The notes: generated by a model not told the origin, from the letters alone. A stretch of 64,000 nt of DNA from Herbiconiux oxytropis (GCF_024979315.1 NZ_JANLCK010000001.1:62001-126000), one strand, 5' to 3'. Counted from the stretch's first letter, positions 27,954 to 36,906 are shown. Numbers and translations are program-made.

Positions 27954-29318
27954 CTAGTGCGAGTGGCCCTCGTGGTCGTCGTGGTCGTGACCGGCCGGCT
28001 CGTCGGCGGCGTCGAGGAGGTTGTCGCCCTCCTCGTCGTCGGCCGCGAGGGTCGTGAACTCGGAGATGTCGACGGCCTTGCCGTCGGTGTCGACGACCTT
28101 GGCCTTCGAGAGCACGATGGCGAGGGCCTTGTTGCGGGCCACCTCGGCCACCATCGCCGGGATCTGGTTGGACTCGGAGAGGATCTTGACGAACTCGTTC
28201 GGCTCCATGCCGTACTGGGCGGCGGACTGCACGAGGTACTGGGTCAGCTCGTCCTGCGAGACCTTGACCTGCTCCTTGTCGACGACCGCGTCGAGCAGGA
28301 TCTGGGTCTTGAACGTGTTGGTCGAGGACTCGGTGACCTCGGCGCGGTGCTCGTCGTCCTCGAGGCGGCTCTCGCCCTCGAGGTGACGGTGCACCTCGTC
28401 TTCGATGAGCGCGGGCGGCACCGGGATCTCGACCTTCTCGAGGAGCGACTCCACGATCTTGGTGCGGGCCTCGGAGGCCTGACCGAACGCCTTCTGCTTC
28501 TCGACCTGCTCCTTGAGCGACTTCTTCAGCTCGTCGAGAGTGTCGAACTCGCTCGCGATCTGGGCGAAGTCGTCGTCGGCCTCGGGGAGCTCGCGCTCCT
28601 TGACGGCGTTGAGGGTGACGGTCACGAGGGCGTCGCGACCGGCGTACTCGCCGCCGAGCAGGGGGGCCTCGAAGGTGGTGGTCTCGCCGGCGGTGAGGGT
28701 GTCGAGGGCCTCGTCGATGCCTTCGAGCAGCTCGCCCGAACCGATCTCGTAGGAGATTCCGGAGGCGGTGTCGACCTCGACGTCGTCGACGGTGGCCACG
28801 AGGTCGAGCTGGGCGAAGTCGCCCTTCTTGGCGGGGCGCTCCACGGTCACGAGGGTGCCGAAGCGGCTGCGCAGGCGCTCGAGCTCCTCGTCGACATCGC
28901 TGTCGGCGACGACGGCGGGCTCGACGGCGACCTCGTAGCCCTCGTAGTCGGGGAGGTCGATCTCGGGGCGCACATCGACCTCGATGGCGAGCTCGAGGTC
29001 GCCCGAGAAGTCGGCGGCCTTGGGCCACTCGACGATGTCGGCCTGCGGGCGGCCGAGCGGGCGCAGCTCGTTCTCGGTCACGGCCTCGCGGTAGAAGCGG
29101 TCGAGGCCGTCGTTGACGGCGTGCTCGAGCACGGCCTCTTTGCCGACGCGCTGGTTGATGATGGGCGGCGGAACCTTGCCCTTGCGGAAGCCGGGGATGT
29201 TGATCTGCTCAGCGATGTGGCTGTAAGCGTGATCGATGCTGGGCTTCAGCTCATCCGGGGTGACGAAGATCTGGATCTTCACGCGGGTGGGGCTGAGCTT
29301 TTCGACCGAGGTCTTCAC
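27954..29318 (-). CDS. tig: Trigger factor, ribosome-associated chaperone and prolyl isomerase
   Basis: Binds the ribosome exit tunnel and folds nascent chains. The 454-residue protein has the N-terminal ribosome-binding domain with the signature [12 protein letters not shown] (near residue 43), a central FKBP-type domain ([16 protein letters not shown]) and a C-terminal helical chaperone domain. The tail is histidine- and acid-rich ([12 protein letters not shown]), a possible metal-binding extension. GTG 29318 has GGAGAG seven bases away. tRNA-Pro lies 40 bp upstream on the same strand, so they may be co-transcribed. Confidence 0.95.
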   Translation of the reverse strand: MKTSVEKLSPTRVKIQIFVTPDELKPSIDHAYSHIAEQINIPGFRKGKVPPPIINQRVGKEAVLEHAVNDGLDRFYREAVTENELRPLGRPQADIVEWPKAADFSGDLELAIEVDVRPEIDLPDYEGYEVAVEPAVVADSDVDEELERLRSRFGTLVTVERPAKKGDFAQLDLVATVDDVEVDTASGISYEIGSGELLEGIDEALDTLTAGETTTFEAPLLGGEYAGRDALVTVTLNAVKERELPEADDDFAQIASEFDTLDELKKSLKEQVEKQKAFGQASEARTKIVESLLEKVEIPVPPALIEDEVHRHLEGESRLEDDEHRAEVTESSTNTFKTQILLDAVVDKEQVKVSQDELTQYLVQSAAQYGMEPNEFVKILSESNQIPAMVAEVARNKALAIVLSKAKVVDTDGKAVDISEFTTLAADDEEGDNLLDAADEPAGHDHDDHEGHSH

Positions 29319-29358
29319 GTTGGGTCTCTCCTGATGGTTTCTGTGGTTCGGTGTCGTG

Positions 29359-29433
29359 TCGGGGCGACAGGATTCGAACCTGCGACCTCCCGCTCCCAAA
29401 GCGGGCGCTCTAGCCAAGCTGAGCTACGCCCCG
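29359..29433 (-). tRNA. tRNA-Pro (anticodon TGG)
   Basis: A complete 75-base cloverleaf on the minus strand: acceptor CGGGGCG with CGCCCCG, D-stem GCTC/GAGC, anticodon stem CCCGC/GCGGG around loop TTTGGGA (anticodon TGG, reads CCA), T-arm GCAGG TTCGAAT CCTGT, discriminator A. The 3' CCA is not encoded. It is immediately upstream of tig. Confidence 0.96.
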
Positions 29434-29459
29434 GTGGCGAAATGGCCTCGGCAACTCTA

Positions 29460-29479
29460 CCGCACGCCCGACACTGGTC
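29460..29479 (-). repeat. 20-bp element upstream of tRNA-Pro, copy 2
   Basis: On the minus strand it reads GACCAGTGTCGGGCGTGCGG, matching 18 of 20 bases of the clpX upstream element (24787-24806). A TAGAGT hexamer follows two bases later and could be a -10 box. Confidence 0.5.
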
Positions 29480-29537
29480 ACACAGCGCCTTCGAAGCTGT
29501 ACTACGATGTTGCGAGTGCCCGGCTCACGCCGTGCCC

Positions 29538-29611
29538 GGGGATGTAGCTCAATGGTAGAGCCTCAGTCTTCCAAACTGATCACGCGGGTTCGATTCCCGT
29601 CATCCCCTCCA
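29538..29611 (+). tRNA. tRNA-Gly (anticodon TCC)
   Basis: Acceptor GGGGATG pairs with CATCCCC; D-stem GCTC/GAGC; anticodon stem TCAGT/ACTGA around CTTCCAA (anticodon TCC, reads GGA); T-arm GCGGG TTCGATT CCCGT; discriminator T, then an encoded CCA (29609-29611). It is divergent from tRNA-Pro and followed by an ankyrin-repeat gene. Confidence 0.96.
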
Positions 29612-29666
29612 GAAAACGACCGACGCGCTCCCTGACGCATCCATTCGGCGATGGAGAGGCGAAGCC

Positions 29667-30293
29667 GTGGGCGACAAGGATGGCTTCCCTTGGGAGCTTC
29701 CGGACGTGATCCGGGCCGCCTACTTCGGTGACCTGCCGGCCCTCGTTCGATCCCTCCAGCGCGATGACGTGAACACCTCCGACGGATGCGGGTGGACGGC
29801 GCTGCACGCGGCTGCCTCGATGAATCATCTCGCTGTGGTCGCCCGTCTGATCAGCGCGGGCGCCGACGTGAACTCCAGGACCAGCGATGGGATGACCGTC
29901 CTGTGCAATGCCGCGTCCTCCGCAAGCGGATCGATGATCCGGCTGCTCATTCGAGCCGGAGCGGTCGTCGGTGCCGCCGACGCGAGCGGAACCACCCCGC
30001 TCCATCGTGCTGCGGAGTGGGACAATCTCGCCGCAGTCCGCACCTTGCTGCGGGCCGGTGCGGACCTGGGCGCACTGGACGACGCTCAGTACAGCCCCCT
30101 CATGCGAGCGGCCGAATCGGGGGCCGCGGTGGTCTCTGCTGAAGGCGTGCGGGCCTACGACCGCTGTCCGAGCCATGACGCCATCGTCGACCTGACGTTG
30201 GCTTCACTCCTGGCGAGCGAGTTCGACCACATGAGCCTGGCGATGGAGCTGCTCAGCGCCTCACAGCGCATTCGTCGCTCGATGTCGCCGTAG
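29667..30293 (+). CDS. Ankyrin-repeat protein
   Basis: A 208-residue soluble protein with about three to four ankyrin repeats, for example WTALHAAASMNHLAVVARLISAGADVNSR (near residue 43; the run is split here only for reading), then GMTVLCNAASSASGSMIRLL and TTPLHRAAEWDNLAAVRTLL. Ankyrin proteins mediate protein binding; the partner is unknown. GTG 29667 has GGAGAGG seven bases upstream. It lies 56 bases after the tRNA-Gly 3' end, a common integration site, and its base composition looks less GC-rich than its neighbours, so transfer is possible but not shown. Confidence 0.82.
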   Translation: MGDKDGFPWELPDVIRAAYFGDLPALVRSLQRDDVNTSDGCGWTALHAAASMNHLAVVARLISAGADVNSRTSDGMTVLCNAASSASGSMIRLLIRAGAVVGAADASGTTPLHRAAEWDNLAAVRTLLRAGADLGALDDAQYSPLMRAAESGAAVVSAEGVRAYDRCPSHDAIVDLTLASLLASEFDHMSLAMELLSASQRIRRSMSP

Positions 30294-30331
30294 CTGGCGG
30301 GATGAGGGAGTTCGTGATCGCGTCCTCCGGA

Positions 30332-31462
30332 CTACCGCGTGAAACGGGCGGGGAGGTACTCGGGGCCGGGAGCGACCTGGTAGACGACCGCGGCGGATGC
30401 GCCGGCGGCGTCCGGGAACGAGTAGCCCTCGATCGAGGTGACCGTCTGGCCCGCAGCGATCGTGGCGACCGGCGGCACACCCGGCATCGAGTTGGCCTCG
30501 TCGACCACCACGCTCCCCGGCTGCCCGTCGGCGGTCACGAGCGTGAACGGGAAGAGCTCGTAGTCGGCCGCGGTGCCGTTGTAGATCGTGACGGTGAAGG
30601 AGAGGGCGAGGTCGCCCTCGAGCCCGGCGGCCTCGGCCGACGGCGTGAACGGGAGCGGCTCGCTCACGGCGATCTGCATGCCGTCGTCGTAGGTGACGGT
30701 CTGGCCGAAGGTGGCCGGGACCGACTCCGTGGCCGCCGCATCGGGCTCCTGGGCTGTGGGCGCCGGAGCAGGCGCGGCAGCTCCGCCACCGACGGAGGAC
30801 AGCAGGCCCGCCGTGTAGACGACGGCCAGAACGATCGAGAGCACGAACGCGAGGCCGGAGAGGACGGTGCCCGCGAGGGCGAGCGCGCGGGGACGACGAC
30901 GGCGGACGAGCGCGACCGCTCCGAGCACGACTCCGGCGACCGCGAGCAGCCAGGCTCCGTAGTTGACGATCGGCACGAACGCGAGGGCGAGGGCGACGGT
31001 CCCCACCACGACGGCCGAGACGACGAGCGGGCTCAGCCGGCCGGCGCGAGCAGACCCCTCGGCGCGAGATGAGGAGCGGGATGCGGTGCGGCGCGGCTCG
31101 GCGCGCGAGCGGACCGTCTTGACGTAGGGAGTCCTGCCTGGCGCAGGCGACGAGACCGGCGCAGTCGACGATACGGGCGTGGGCGAGGGCCGTGCAGCGG
31201 CGGACGTCTGAACATCGACCGGTGGAAGGGCCGGCGCGAACGGCCGCGCCCGGCCCGCAGGAGCCATGGCCTCCAGGGGGCTCTTCGGCGGCGCATCCGG
31301 GTCGACCCCGTGCGGCAGCGGAGGCAGAGCGGGGTGCTTCGGCGCCGCAGCCTCGGGCGCATCCGTCGACGACGGAGCGGACCCCTCGTCCGCGCCCGTC
31401 GAGTACCCCGAAGGGAGCTCGGGAACCGGCGGAAGGTCGGAGGGCGGTGGCTCGTTCGTCAT
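30332..31462 (-). CDS. Proline-rich membrane protein with extracytoplasmic Ig-like domain
   Basis: A 376-residue protein in three parts: a proline-, alanine- and serine-rich cytoplasmic region (residues 1-140), two or three membrane helices of DUF4190 style (about 145-225, with FVPIVNYGAWLLAVAGVVLG), then a Pro/Ala linker and a C-terminal beta-rich domain (about 255-376) resembling DUF4352 domains (LALSFTVTIYNGTAADYELF). The last part should face outside. No enzymatic motif. ATG 31462 follows CACACT by seven bases, so initiation may be leaderless. Confidence 0.7.
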   Translation of the reverse strand: MTNEPPPSDLPPVPELPSGYSTGADEGSAPSSTDAPEAAAPKHPALPPLPHGVDPDAPPKSPLEAMAPAGRARPFAPALPPVDVQTSAAARPSPTPVSSTAPVSSPAPGRTPYVKTVRSRAEPRRTASRSSSRAEGSARAGRLSPLVVSAVVVGTVALALAFVPIVNYGAWLLAVAGVVLGAVALVRRRRPRALALAGTVLSGLAFVLSIVLAVVYTAGLLSSVGGGAAAPAPAPTAQEPDAAATESVPATFGQTVTYDDGMQIAVSEPLPFTPSAEAAGLEGDLALSFTVTIYNGTAADYELFPFTLVTADGQPGSVVVDEANSMPGVPPVATIAAGQTVTSIEGYSFPDAAGASAAVVYQVAPGPEYLPARFTR

Positions 31463-31509
31463 CGCTTTCAGTGTGTCACGGCCCGATGCGGCCCGGGCAC
31501 CGGCCCGCG

Positions 31510-31515
31510 TAGTCT
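31510..31515 (+). promoter_or_regulatory. -10 box for leaderless start
   Basis: TAGTCT is followed by exactly six bases and ATG 31522, the geometry of a leaderless actinobacterial transcript; no Shine-Dalgarno precedes the ATG. Confidence 0.55.
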
Positions 31516-31521
31516 GGCCGC

Positions 31522-31917
31522 ATGGGACCGCAGCCGCTCTTCGCCGCAGCCGCCGCGAGCTACACGGCCAACTGCGCGCTCGGCGCATCCGTTGCCCTTC
31601 GCCTCGTCGACACGAGCGGATTCCGGTGGCTGCACCACGCCATCTACATCGCCACCTGCGTGCTCGCCGCATCCGCTGCGCTCACGCCGTTCGCGGCGAG
31701 CGGCCCGGGCGAACGAGGCAGGGCGCCGCATCCGCGCACCGCGCTCGCCGCCCTCGCCCTGGCCCCCGCCGCGGTGCCGCTCGCGCTCATCCCCCGCATC
31801 AGTGCCCGCTCGAGCGGGCACGTGAAGCTCGCCCTCACGGCCGCACCGTTCTTCGTCGCAGGCCTCCTGCTCTCGGCGCGCCCCGCATCCACTCACCGCC
31901 GCCCCGGAGGGAAGTGA
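31522..31917 (+). CDS. Small membrane protein of unknown function
   Basis: A 131-residue protein with four hydrophobic stretches (about residues 5-25, 40-60, 73-90, 103-120) separated by short Arg-rich loops. I recognise no family. It begins six bases after a TAGTCT box and ends one base before the nitroreductase start, whose ribosome site GGAGGGAAG lies inside this gene's end; the two form an operon. Confidence 0.65.
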   Translation: MGPQPLFAAAAASYTANCALGASVALRLVDTSGFRWLHHAIYIATCVLAASAALTPFAASGPGERGRAPHPRTALAALALAPAAVPLALIPRISARSSGHVKLALTAAPFFVAGLLLSARPASTHRRPGGK

Positions 31918-31918
31918 C

Positions 31919-32737
31919 ATGGAGTTCCTCGACGTCGTGCGACGCCGGAAGACCACCAACGGGCCCTTCCGCCCGGATGCCGTGAGCCGGGAGCACCAGC
32001 GACTCCTCATGGAGGTGGCAGGGCGGGCCCCCTCGCAGCTGAACAGCCAGCCGTGGCGGTTCCTACTCGTGGACGATCGCGCCGTGATCGAGCGGATCGC
32101 CGGCATCAGCGGCGAGAGCATGACGGAGGCGATGTCGAACGGCACGTTCTTCGAGCGTTACAAGCCCTACTTCCGCTTCAGCGCCGACGAGATGCGGCAG
32201 AAGCGCAGCGGCATGCTCTTCGACAAGCTGCCGGCGGCGCTCAGGCCTTTCACCAAGCAGGTCTTCACCCCGCGCGGACAGAAGCTCATGAACACCTTCC
32301 GGGTGCCGCAGACGCTAGGCGAGGAGAACCGCGCACTCGTGGCGGGGTCGCCGCTGCTGATCGGCGTGATGCTCGACCGCGCCGAGTACCGGCCAGGTGA
32401 GCTGAGCTCCTTCTACTCCGTGTTCAGCATGGGCGCTGCGATGGAGAACATCTGGCTGACCACGGTGGAGCTCGGCATGGGCATCCAGTTCGTGTCGTTC
32501 CCGATGGAGGTGCCGGGCCGCTGGGCGCAGATCGAGGAGCTGCTCGGCGTGCCCGACGACCTCGAGCTGATGGCCGTCTACCGCCTCGGCTACCTCCCGC
32601 ACGACGCGAAGCGGCCGGCGATCGACTGGTCGAGCCACGAGCGCAAACTGCCGTCGCAGTACGTCTTCCGCAACACCTGCGCCACTCCGGAGACCGATTG
32701 GGACGAGGACGGGACACCCGGATCCCCTAGTCTCTGA
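31919..32737 (+). CDS. Nitroreductase family protein
   Basis: A 272-residue FMN-dependent oxidoreductase-like protein. The N-terminal FMN-binding block is [20 protein letters not shown] (near residue 38), and the dimer-helix region is [20 protein letters not shown] (near 168), followed by [11 protein letters not shown] near the end. Such enzymes use NAD(P)H to reduce nitroaromatics, quinones or flavins; the substrate is unknown. ATG 31919 follows GGAGG with optimal spacing. Confidence 0.85.
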   Translation: MEFLDVVRRRKTTNGPFRPDAVSREHQRLLMEVAGRAPSQLNSQPWRFLLVDDRAVIERIAGISGESMTEAMSNGTFFERYKPYFRFSADEMRQKRSGMLFDKLPAALRPFTKQVFTPRGQKLMNTFRVPQTLGEENRALVAGSPLLIGVMLDRAEYRPGELSSFYSVFSMGAAMENIWLTTVELGMGIQFVSFPMEVPGRWAQIEELLGVPDDLELMAVYRLGYLPHDAKRPAIDWSSHERKLPSQYVFRNTCATPETDWDEDGTPGSPSL

Positions 32738-32768
32738 ATCACACCCGCTCGACGAAAGGCGCCGACGC

Positions 32769-33233
32769 ATGTCCCGTTCAGAACTCTCCGGCCCGGAATT
32801 CACCGGAGAAACCGCGCTGCAGGCCGCGCCCTGGGAGCTCAAGCTCTCGTTCGGACTGTGGCTGGCCGAGGCCATCCTCGGCATCGTGAACGGCGTGCTC
32901 GTGATCGCCGCCGCCGGCCTCGTGCTGGCTGTGGCGGGTGCCGACGGCGCCGCGGCCGAGGCGACCCTCGCCATCATGACCGTGATCGGCGTGGTCCTCA
33001 TGCTCGTGGCCGTGTTCCGGATCGTGGCCGCCGTCTTCATGCTGCGGGGCCGTGTGTGGGCGCGCAACACCCTCACCATCCTCGGCGTGCTCGGGCTCTT
33101 CGGCATCATCCTCGAGTTCCAGGCGAACCCGGCCGTCGCGATCGCCCACGCCCTCGTGCTCGTGGTGGCCCTCATCACGATGTTCCTGCCCAACTCGAAC
33201 GCCTACTTCCGGGCCCCGTTCCCCGCCAAGTAG
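32769..33233 (+). CDS. Four-helix membrane protein
   Basis: A 154-residue protein with a 25-residue polar N-terminus and four transmembrane segments (about 28-55, 66-90, 100-118, 124-143). The pattern WELKLSFGLWLAEAILGIVNG, FRIVAAVFMLRGRVWARNTLTILG is typical of small actinobacterial membrane proteins of unknown role. ATG 32769 has GAAAGG about eight bases upstream. A TAGTCT box at the end of the preceding gene (near 32728) may be its own promoter. Confidence 0.68.
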   Translation: MSRSELSGPEFTGETALQAAPWELKLSFGLWLAEAILGIVNGVLVIAAAGLVLAVAGADGAAAEATLAIMTVIGVVLMLVAVFRIVAAVFMLRGRVWARNTLTILGVLGLFGIILEFQANPAVAIAHALVLVVALITMFLPNSNAYFRAPFPAK

Positions 33234-33281
33234 CGGCGGTTAGCCCAGCCTCAGCTTGCTTGCGGAAGATTTTCAGCTGAG

Positions 33282-33287
33282 TAGCGT
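33282..33287 (+). promoter_or_regulatory. Candidate -10 box of dps
   Basis: TAGCGT lies 31 bases before the dps ATG. Transcription starting six or seven bases later would give a leader of about 25 bases holding the ribosome site GAAAGGA, which supports ATG 33319 rather than 33292 as the start. Confidence 0.5.
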
Positions 33288-33318
33288 TGGGATGAGTAGG
33301 GACGAAAGGACACCGACC

Positions 33319-33804
33319 ATGACTGAAGTCATCACCACCCCCACCAGCACCACGAGCCCCGATGTGGCCGCCGCGGCAGCCCAGTTCCTGAGCCCCGTGG
33401 TGATCGAGCTGCAGGCCCTCGCGGTCAACGGCAAGCAGGCGCACTGGCACGTGCGCGGATCGAACTTCATCGGTGTCCACGAGCTCCTCGACACCGTGGT
33501 GGAGCACGCTCAGGACTACGCCGACACCGCCGCCGAGCGCGTCGTCGCCCTGGGGCTCCCGATCGACGCCCGCATCCAGACGGTCGCCGCCAAGACGGGC
33601 ACCGCCCCGATGCCCGCCGGCTTCCAGAAGTCGGATGCGACGATCGCGACCATCATCGGCCAGATCGATGTGGCGCTCGCCGTGGTCAACAAGGCCGTCA
33701 AGGAGCTCGCCGAGATCGACGCCTCCAGTCAGGACGTCGCGATCGAGATCGCCCGCGGCCTCGACAAGGACCGCTGGTTCCTCTTCGCTCACATCTCCGA
33801 GTAG
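33319..33804 (+). CDS. dps: Dps family ferritin-like DNA-protection protein
   Basis: Forms a dodecamer that oxidises and stores iron and shields DNA from peroxide. The 161-residue protein has the Dps ferroxidase signature: NGKQAHWHVRGSNFIGVHELLD (near residue 38) with the metal-binding His and Asp, then DYADTAAERVVALGLPID. The C-terminus (GLDKDRWFLFAHISE) is the usual last helix. ATG 33319 has GAAAGGA upstream. A strong hairpin follows the stop. Confidence 0.9.
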   Translation: MTEVITTPTSTTSPDVAAAAAQFLSPVVIELQALAVNGKQAHWHVRGSNFIGVHELLDTVVEHAQDYADTAAERVVALGLPIDARIQTVAAKTGTAPMPAGFQKSDATIATIIGQIDVALAVVNKAVKELAEIDASSQDVAIEIARGLDKDRWFLFAHISE

Positions 33805-33819
33805 AGCCTTCCACCCTCG

Positions 33820-33859
33820 CGAACGGCGGGTGCACCCTTCGGGGCGCACTCGCCGTTCG
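33820..33859. terminator. Bidirectional terminator hairpin with TTCG loop
   Basis: CGAACGGCGGGTGC at 33820-33833 pairs with GCACTCGCCGTTCG at 33846-33859 (one wobble), extended by CCC-TTCG-GGG to a stable tetraloop. It lies between the convergent ends of dps and the amidohydrolase gene and can serve both. Confidence 0.75.
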
Positions 33860-33878
33860 GCGTTCCGGGCCACTCAGG

Positions 33879-35366
33879 TCAGAGGCTCGCGTGCGTGGGG
33901 CGGCCGGCGAGGAGAGTGAGGGCGACCGGCATGGTGCGGAGCTCGTCGGGCGAGGCGGCGAGCGGATCACGGTCGAGAGCCACGAGGTCGGCGACGTCGC
34001 CCACCGCGATGCCCTCCCGGCCCCGCGCCGACGCCGCGAGGGCTGCTGCCGCGGGGATCCGCTGCTCGGGATGCCACGGGGCGCGGCCGTCACGTTCCCT
34101 GCCCACGGCGGCGGCCATCGTGACCCAGGGGTCGAGCGGCGCCACGGGAGCATCGGAGCCGAGTGCGATCCGCGCCCCCGCGTCGAGCAGGGCGGCGAGG
34201 GCGAAGGCCCGCCCCGTGCGCCCGGCCCAGAAGCGGTCGGCCACGTCGCGGTCGTCGAGCGCGTGCTCGGGCTGCACGCTCGCGACCGCGCCGAGCGCGG
34301 CGAAGCGCGAGAACTCCTCGGGCGCGAGCAGCTGCGCGTGCTCGATCGATCCCGTGCTGCCCGTGGCCGCGAAGGCATCGAGCGCGAGCCGGTTGGCGTG
34401 GTCGCCGATGGCGTGCACGGCGACCGCGAACCCGGCCGCGCTCGCGCGGGCGAGCAGGGGTTCGAGCTCGCGCGGTTCGACGGCGAGCACGCCGCGGGAC
34501 TCCGGGCGGCCCTCGAGCCCCGGGTACTCGTCGAAGCAGAAGGCCGTGCGGGTGTTGAGCGAGCCGTCGGTGATGACCTTGAACGGTCCCACCATCACGA
34601 GATCGGTCACCGCGTCGCCCGTGCGGAGGCCCTCGGCGATCGCGCGCTCGAGATGCTGCGGGTAGACGCCGAACTCCACCCGCAGGAGGTCGTGGCCGGT
34701 GGCTGAACGGCGCAGCCAGACCTCGTGGTTCCAGGCCATCTCGAGGTCGACGATGCCCACGACACCGCGCGCGGCGGCGGCGCGGGCCGCGTCCAGCGCC
34801 CAGACGTCGCTCGTGGCGGCGGGCACGTCATCGAGGGCGCGGTGCACCGCGAAGGCGTCCTCCTCGCGCAGCACGCCATCCGGATGCCCCGTGACGCCGA
34901 ACGAGGTGAGAGCGGCCGTGTTGAGCCAGCAGCAGTGCAGGTCGGCACTGATGAGCACCACCGGGCGGTCGCCCGTGACGACGTCGAGGGCCTCGGCCGT
35001 CGGTGCGTCGCTCCAGAGGCCGTCGCGGAAGCCGATGCCCACGAGGAGGGCGGGCGCCGCGGGGGCGGCCACCCTGGCGTGCGCTCCCGTCGCCCCCCTG
35101 ACCAGCGCCACCGTCTCCGCCGCGGAGCGAGCTCTCGAGACGTCGAGCCGCCGGGCCGACGACGCCCACTGGGTGAAGTGCACGTGGTTGTCCCAGAGAC
35201 CGGGCACGAGCCAGCGGCCGTCGAGACGGATCCGCTCGGAGTCCGGGCCCGCCGCGACCGCTCCGGCCGGGCCGATCCCGGTCACGACGCCGTCGTCGAT
35301 CCGCACGTCGACCGGGGTGCCGACTCCGGGCAGGCGCGCGCCGGCGAGCAGCAGCGGACCGCTCAC
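33879..35366 (-). CDS. YtcJ-like metal-dependent amidohydrolase
   Basis: A 495-residue amidohydrolase-superfamily protein. The metal-binding NHVHFTQW near residue 74 is the HxH motif; FAVAVHAIGDHANR near 313 and ARIALGSDAPVAPLDPW near 400 are the later His and Asp sites of the YtcJ/AtzF-like group. The substrate (an amide, imide or similar) cannot be named. The GTG at 35366 is one base after the nei stop, so this is the last gene of the DsbA-rpiB-nei operon. Confidence 0.82.
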   Translation of the reverse strand: MSGPLLLAGARLPGVGTPVDVRIDDGVVTGIGPAGAVAAGPDSERIRLDGRWLVPGLWDNHVHFTQWASSARRLDVSRARSAAETVALVRGATGAHARVAAPAAPALLVGIGFRDGLWSDAPTAEALDVVTGDRPVVLISADLHCCWLNTAALTSFGVTGHPDGVLREEDAFAVHRALDDVPAATSDVWALDAARAAAARGVVGIVDLEMAWNHEVWLRRSATGHDLLRVEFGVYPQHLERAIAEGLRTGDAVTDLVMVGPFKVITDGSLNTRTAFCFDEYPGLEGRPESRGVLAVEPRELEPLLARASAAGFAVAVHAIGDHANRLALDAFAATGSTGSIEHAQLLAPEEFSRFAALGAVASVQPEHALDDRDVADRFWAGRTGRAFALAALLDAGARIALGSDAPVAPLDPWVTMAAAVGRERDGRAPWHPEQRIPAAAALAASARGREGIAVGDVADLVALDRDPLAASPDELRTMPVALTLLAGRPTHASL

Positions 35367-35367
35367 G

Positions 35368-36399
35368 TCAGGCCTGGTCCTTCGGGCACCAGTAGAGCTT
35401 GCGGGCACCGAACTCCTCGAGCACGATGTGGGTGCCGCAGAGTCGGCAGGGCAGGCCCTCGCGCTTGTAGACCCAGTGCCGGTCCTCGCGCTTGGCCATC
35501 GCCTTGGCGTAGCGTTGCGGGTCGAGGTCGTCCATCGTCATCATCTGCCCGGTGCGCACCCCGAGATCGAGCAGGTAGGCCCAGTCGCGCCAGAGCGCCC
35601 GCGCCGTCTCCTCGGGCACGAGCCTGCCGGGAGTGTGCGGGTTCAGGCGCGCGCGGAAGAGCATCTCGGCCCGATAGACGTTGCCGATGCCGCTCACGAC
35701 CGACTGGTCCATGAGCAGCAGGCCGATGGGGGTGGGCTTCCGGCGCACGACGTCGACGAAGCGCTGCTCGGCCTCGGCCGAGTCGTCGAGCAGCGGATCG
35801 GGCCCGAGCTTCGCGATCACCGCGTCGACCTCGGCCGGCTCGAGCACCTGGCACGCGGTCGGGCCGCGGAGGTCGGCGACCGCGGAGTCTGTGAGCAGGC
35901 GCACGCGCACGGCGCCGACGGGCTCGGGCGGGAACGTCTCGAGCTCGCCCTCCTTCTCCTGCTCGGCCATCCGCACGCGGGCGAGCCTCGGGGCGCCGAT
36001 CGAACGCACGGAGTCCTCACCGTCGGCATCATCGACAGCGGGCGCGATGTCGGCGAGGGATCCCTCCGCCTGCTCGCCGAGACCGGCCGGCTCATCGGTG
36101 CCGCGCTGGCTGGTCTGGCCCATCCGGCCACCCGCCGAGCGGATGGTGGCATCGGTCGTGATCTCGCCCGCGAAGTCCCAGGCGCCGTAGATGCCGAGGT
36201 GCACGCGGAGCCACAGCACGCCGTCGAACTCGAGGAACATCTGCTTGCCCACGGCGCGCGACGCCGTCATCGTCTTGCGGTCGAGCATCGCCGCTCCGTC
36301 GACGAAGCGGCCCTGTGGTGAGCTCACCGCGATCCGGCGACCCACGAAGTTGCGGGCGAACTGGCGGGCGATGCGGTGGACGGAGTGACCCTCGGGCAT
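35368..36399 (-). CDS. nei: Nei/Fpg-type DNA glycosylase with altered zinc finger
   Basis: Removes oxidised bases and nicks the abasic site. The 343-residue protein has the catalytic N-terminus MPEGHSVHR (Pro2, Glu3), Lys52 (VGKQMF) and the H2TH region QSVVSGIGNVYRAEMLF near 230. Two oddities: an insert of about 60 polar residues after residue 90, and a C-terminal zinc finger where the fourth ligand is Asp, not Cys (CRLC, then CPKD; Cys318, 321, 338, Asp341). It follows rpiB by 18 bp, the same order as Rv2464c-Rv2465c in mycobacteria. Confidence 0.87.
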   Translation of the reverse strand: MPEGHSVHRIARQFARNFVGRRIAVSSPQGRFVDGAAMLDRKTMTASRAVGKQMFLEFDGVLWLRVHLGIYGAWDFAGEITTDATIRSAGGRMGQTSQRGTDEPAGLGEQAEGSLADIAPAVDDADGEDSVRSIGAPRLARVRMAEQEKEGELETFPPEPVGAVRVRLLTDSAVADLRGPTACQVLEPAEVDAVIAKLGPDPLLDDSAEAEQRFVDVVRRKPTPIGLLLMDQSVVSGIGNVYRAEMLFRARLNPHTPGRLVPEETARALWRDWAYLLDLGVRTGQMMTMDDLDPQRYAKAMAKREDRHWVYKREGLPCRLCGTHIVLEEFGARKLYWCPKDQA

Positions 36400-36417
36400 G
36401 GAACGGCAGCGCCCCGC

Positions 36418-36906
36418 CTACGCGTCGACGACGCGGTCGGAGATGGTGCCGGTGGTCTCGTACTCGGCCATCTGCGCGATCCGGCGCACATGGCGCTCCT
36501 CGAACGAGAAAGGCTCCTCGATGAACCAGTCGATGAGCGCCGTGGCCTCCTCGATGGTGTGCTGACGGGCGCCGATCGAGATGACGTTGGCGTCGTTGTG
36601 CTCCCGGGCGAGCTTCGCGGTGGCCTCGTTCCAGGCCAGTGCCGCGCGCACGCCCTTCACCTTGTTCGCCGAGATCTGCTCGCCGTTGCCGGAGCCGCCG
36701 AACACCACGCCGAGCGCCTCCACCCCGGCCTGCTGATCCTGCACCACCGCGTGCGCGGCGTTGATGCAGAAGGAGGGGTAGTCGTCGACGGGGTCGTAGC
36801 TCTCGGGGCCGTGGTCGACGACCTCGTGCCCCTTCGCCGTCAGGTGATCCTGGATGTGCCGACTGAACTCGAGCCCGGCGTGATCGGTGCCGATGTGGAT
36901 GCGCAT
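36418..36906 (-). CDS. rpiB: Ribose-5-phosphate isomerase B
   Basis: Interconverts ribose-5-phosphate and ribulose-5-phosphate in the pentose phosphate pathway. The 162-residue protein begins MRIHIGTDHAGLEFSRHI, has the active-site block GVVFGGSGNGEQISANKVKGVRAAL (split by the family motif GSGNG near residue 70) and DANVISIGARQH near 106. Glu75 in GEQ is the actinobacterial catalytic residue. The ATG lies seven bases after TAAACT, so a second, leaderless transcript may start here inside the operon. Confidence 0.95.
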   Translation of the reverse strand: MRIHIGTDHAGLEFSRHIQDHLTAKGHEVVDHGPESYDPVDDYPSFCINAAHAVVQDQQAGVEALGVVFGGSGNGEQISANKVKGVRAALAWNEATAKLAREHNDANVISIGARQHTIEEATALIDWFIEEPFSFEERHVRRIAQMAEYETTGTISDRVVDA

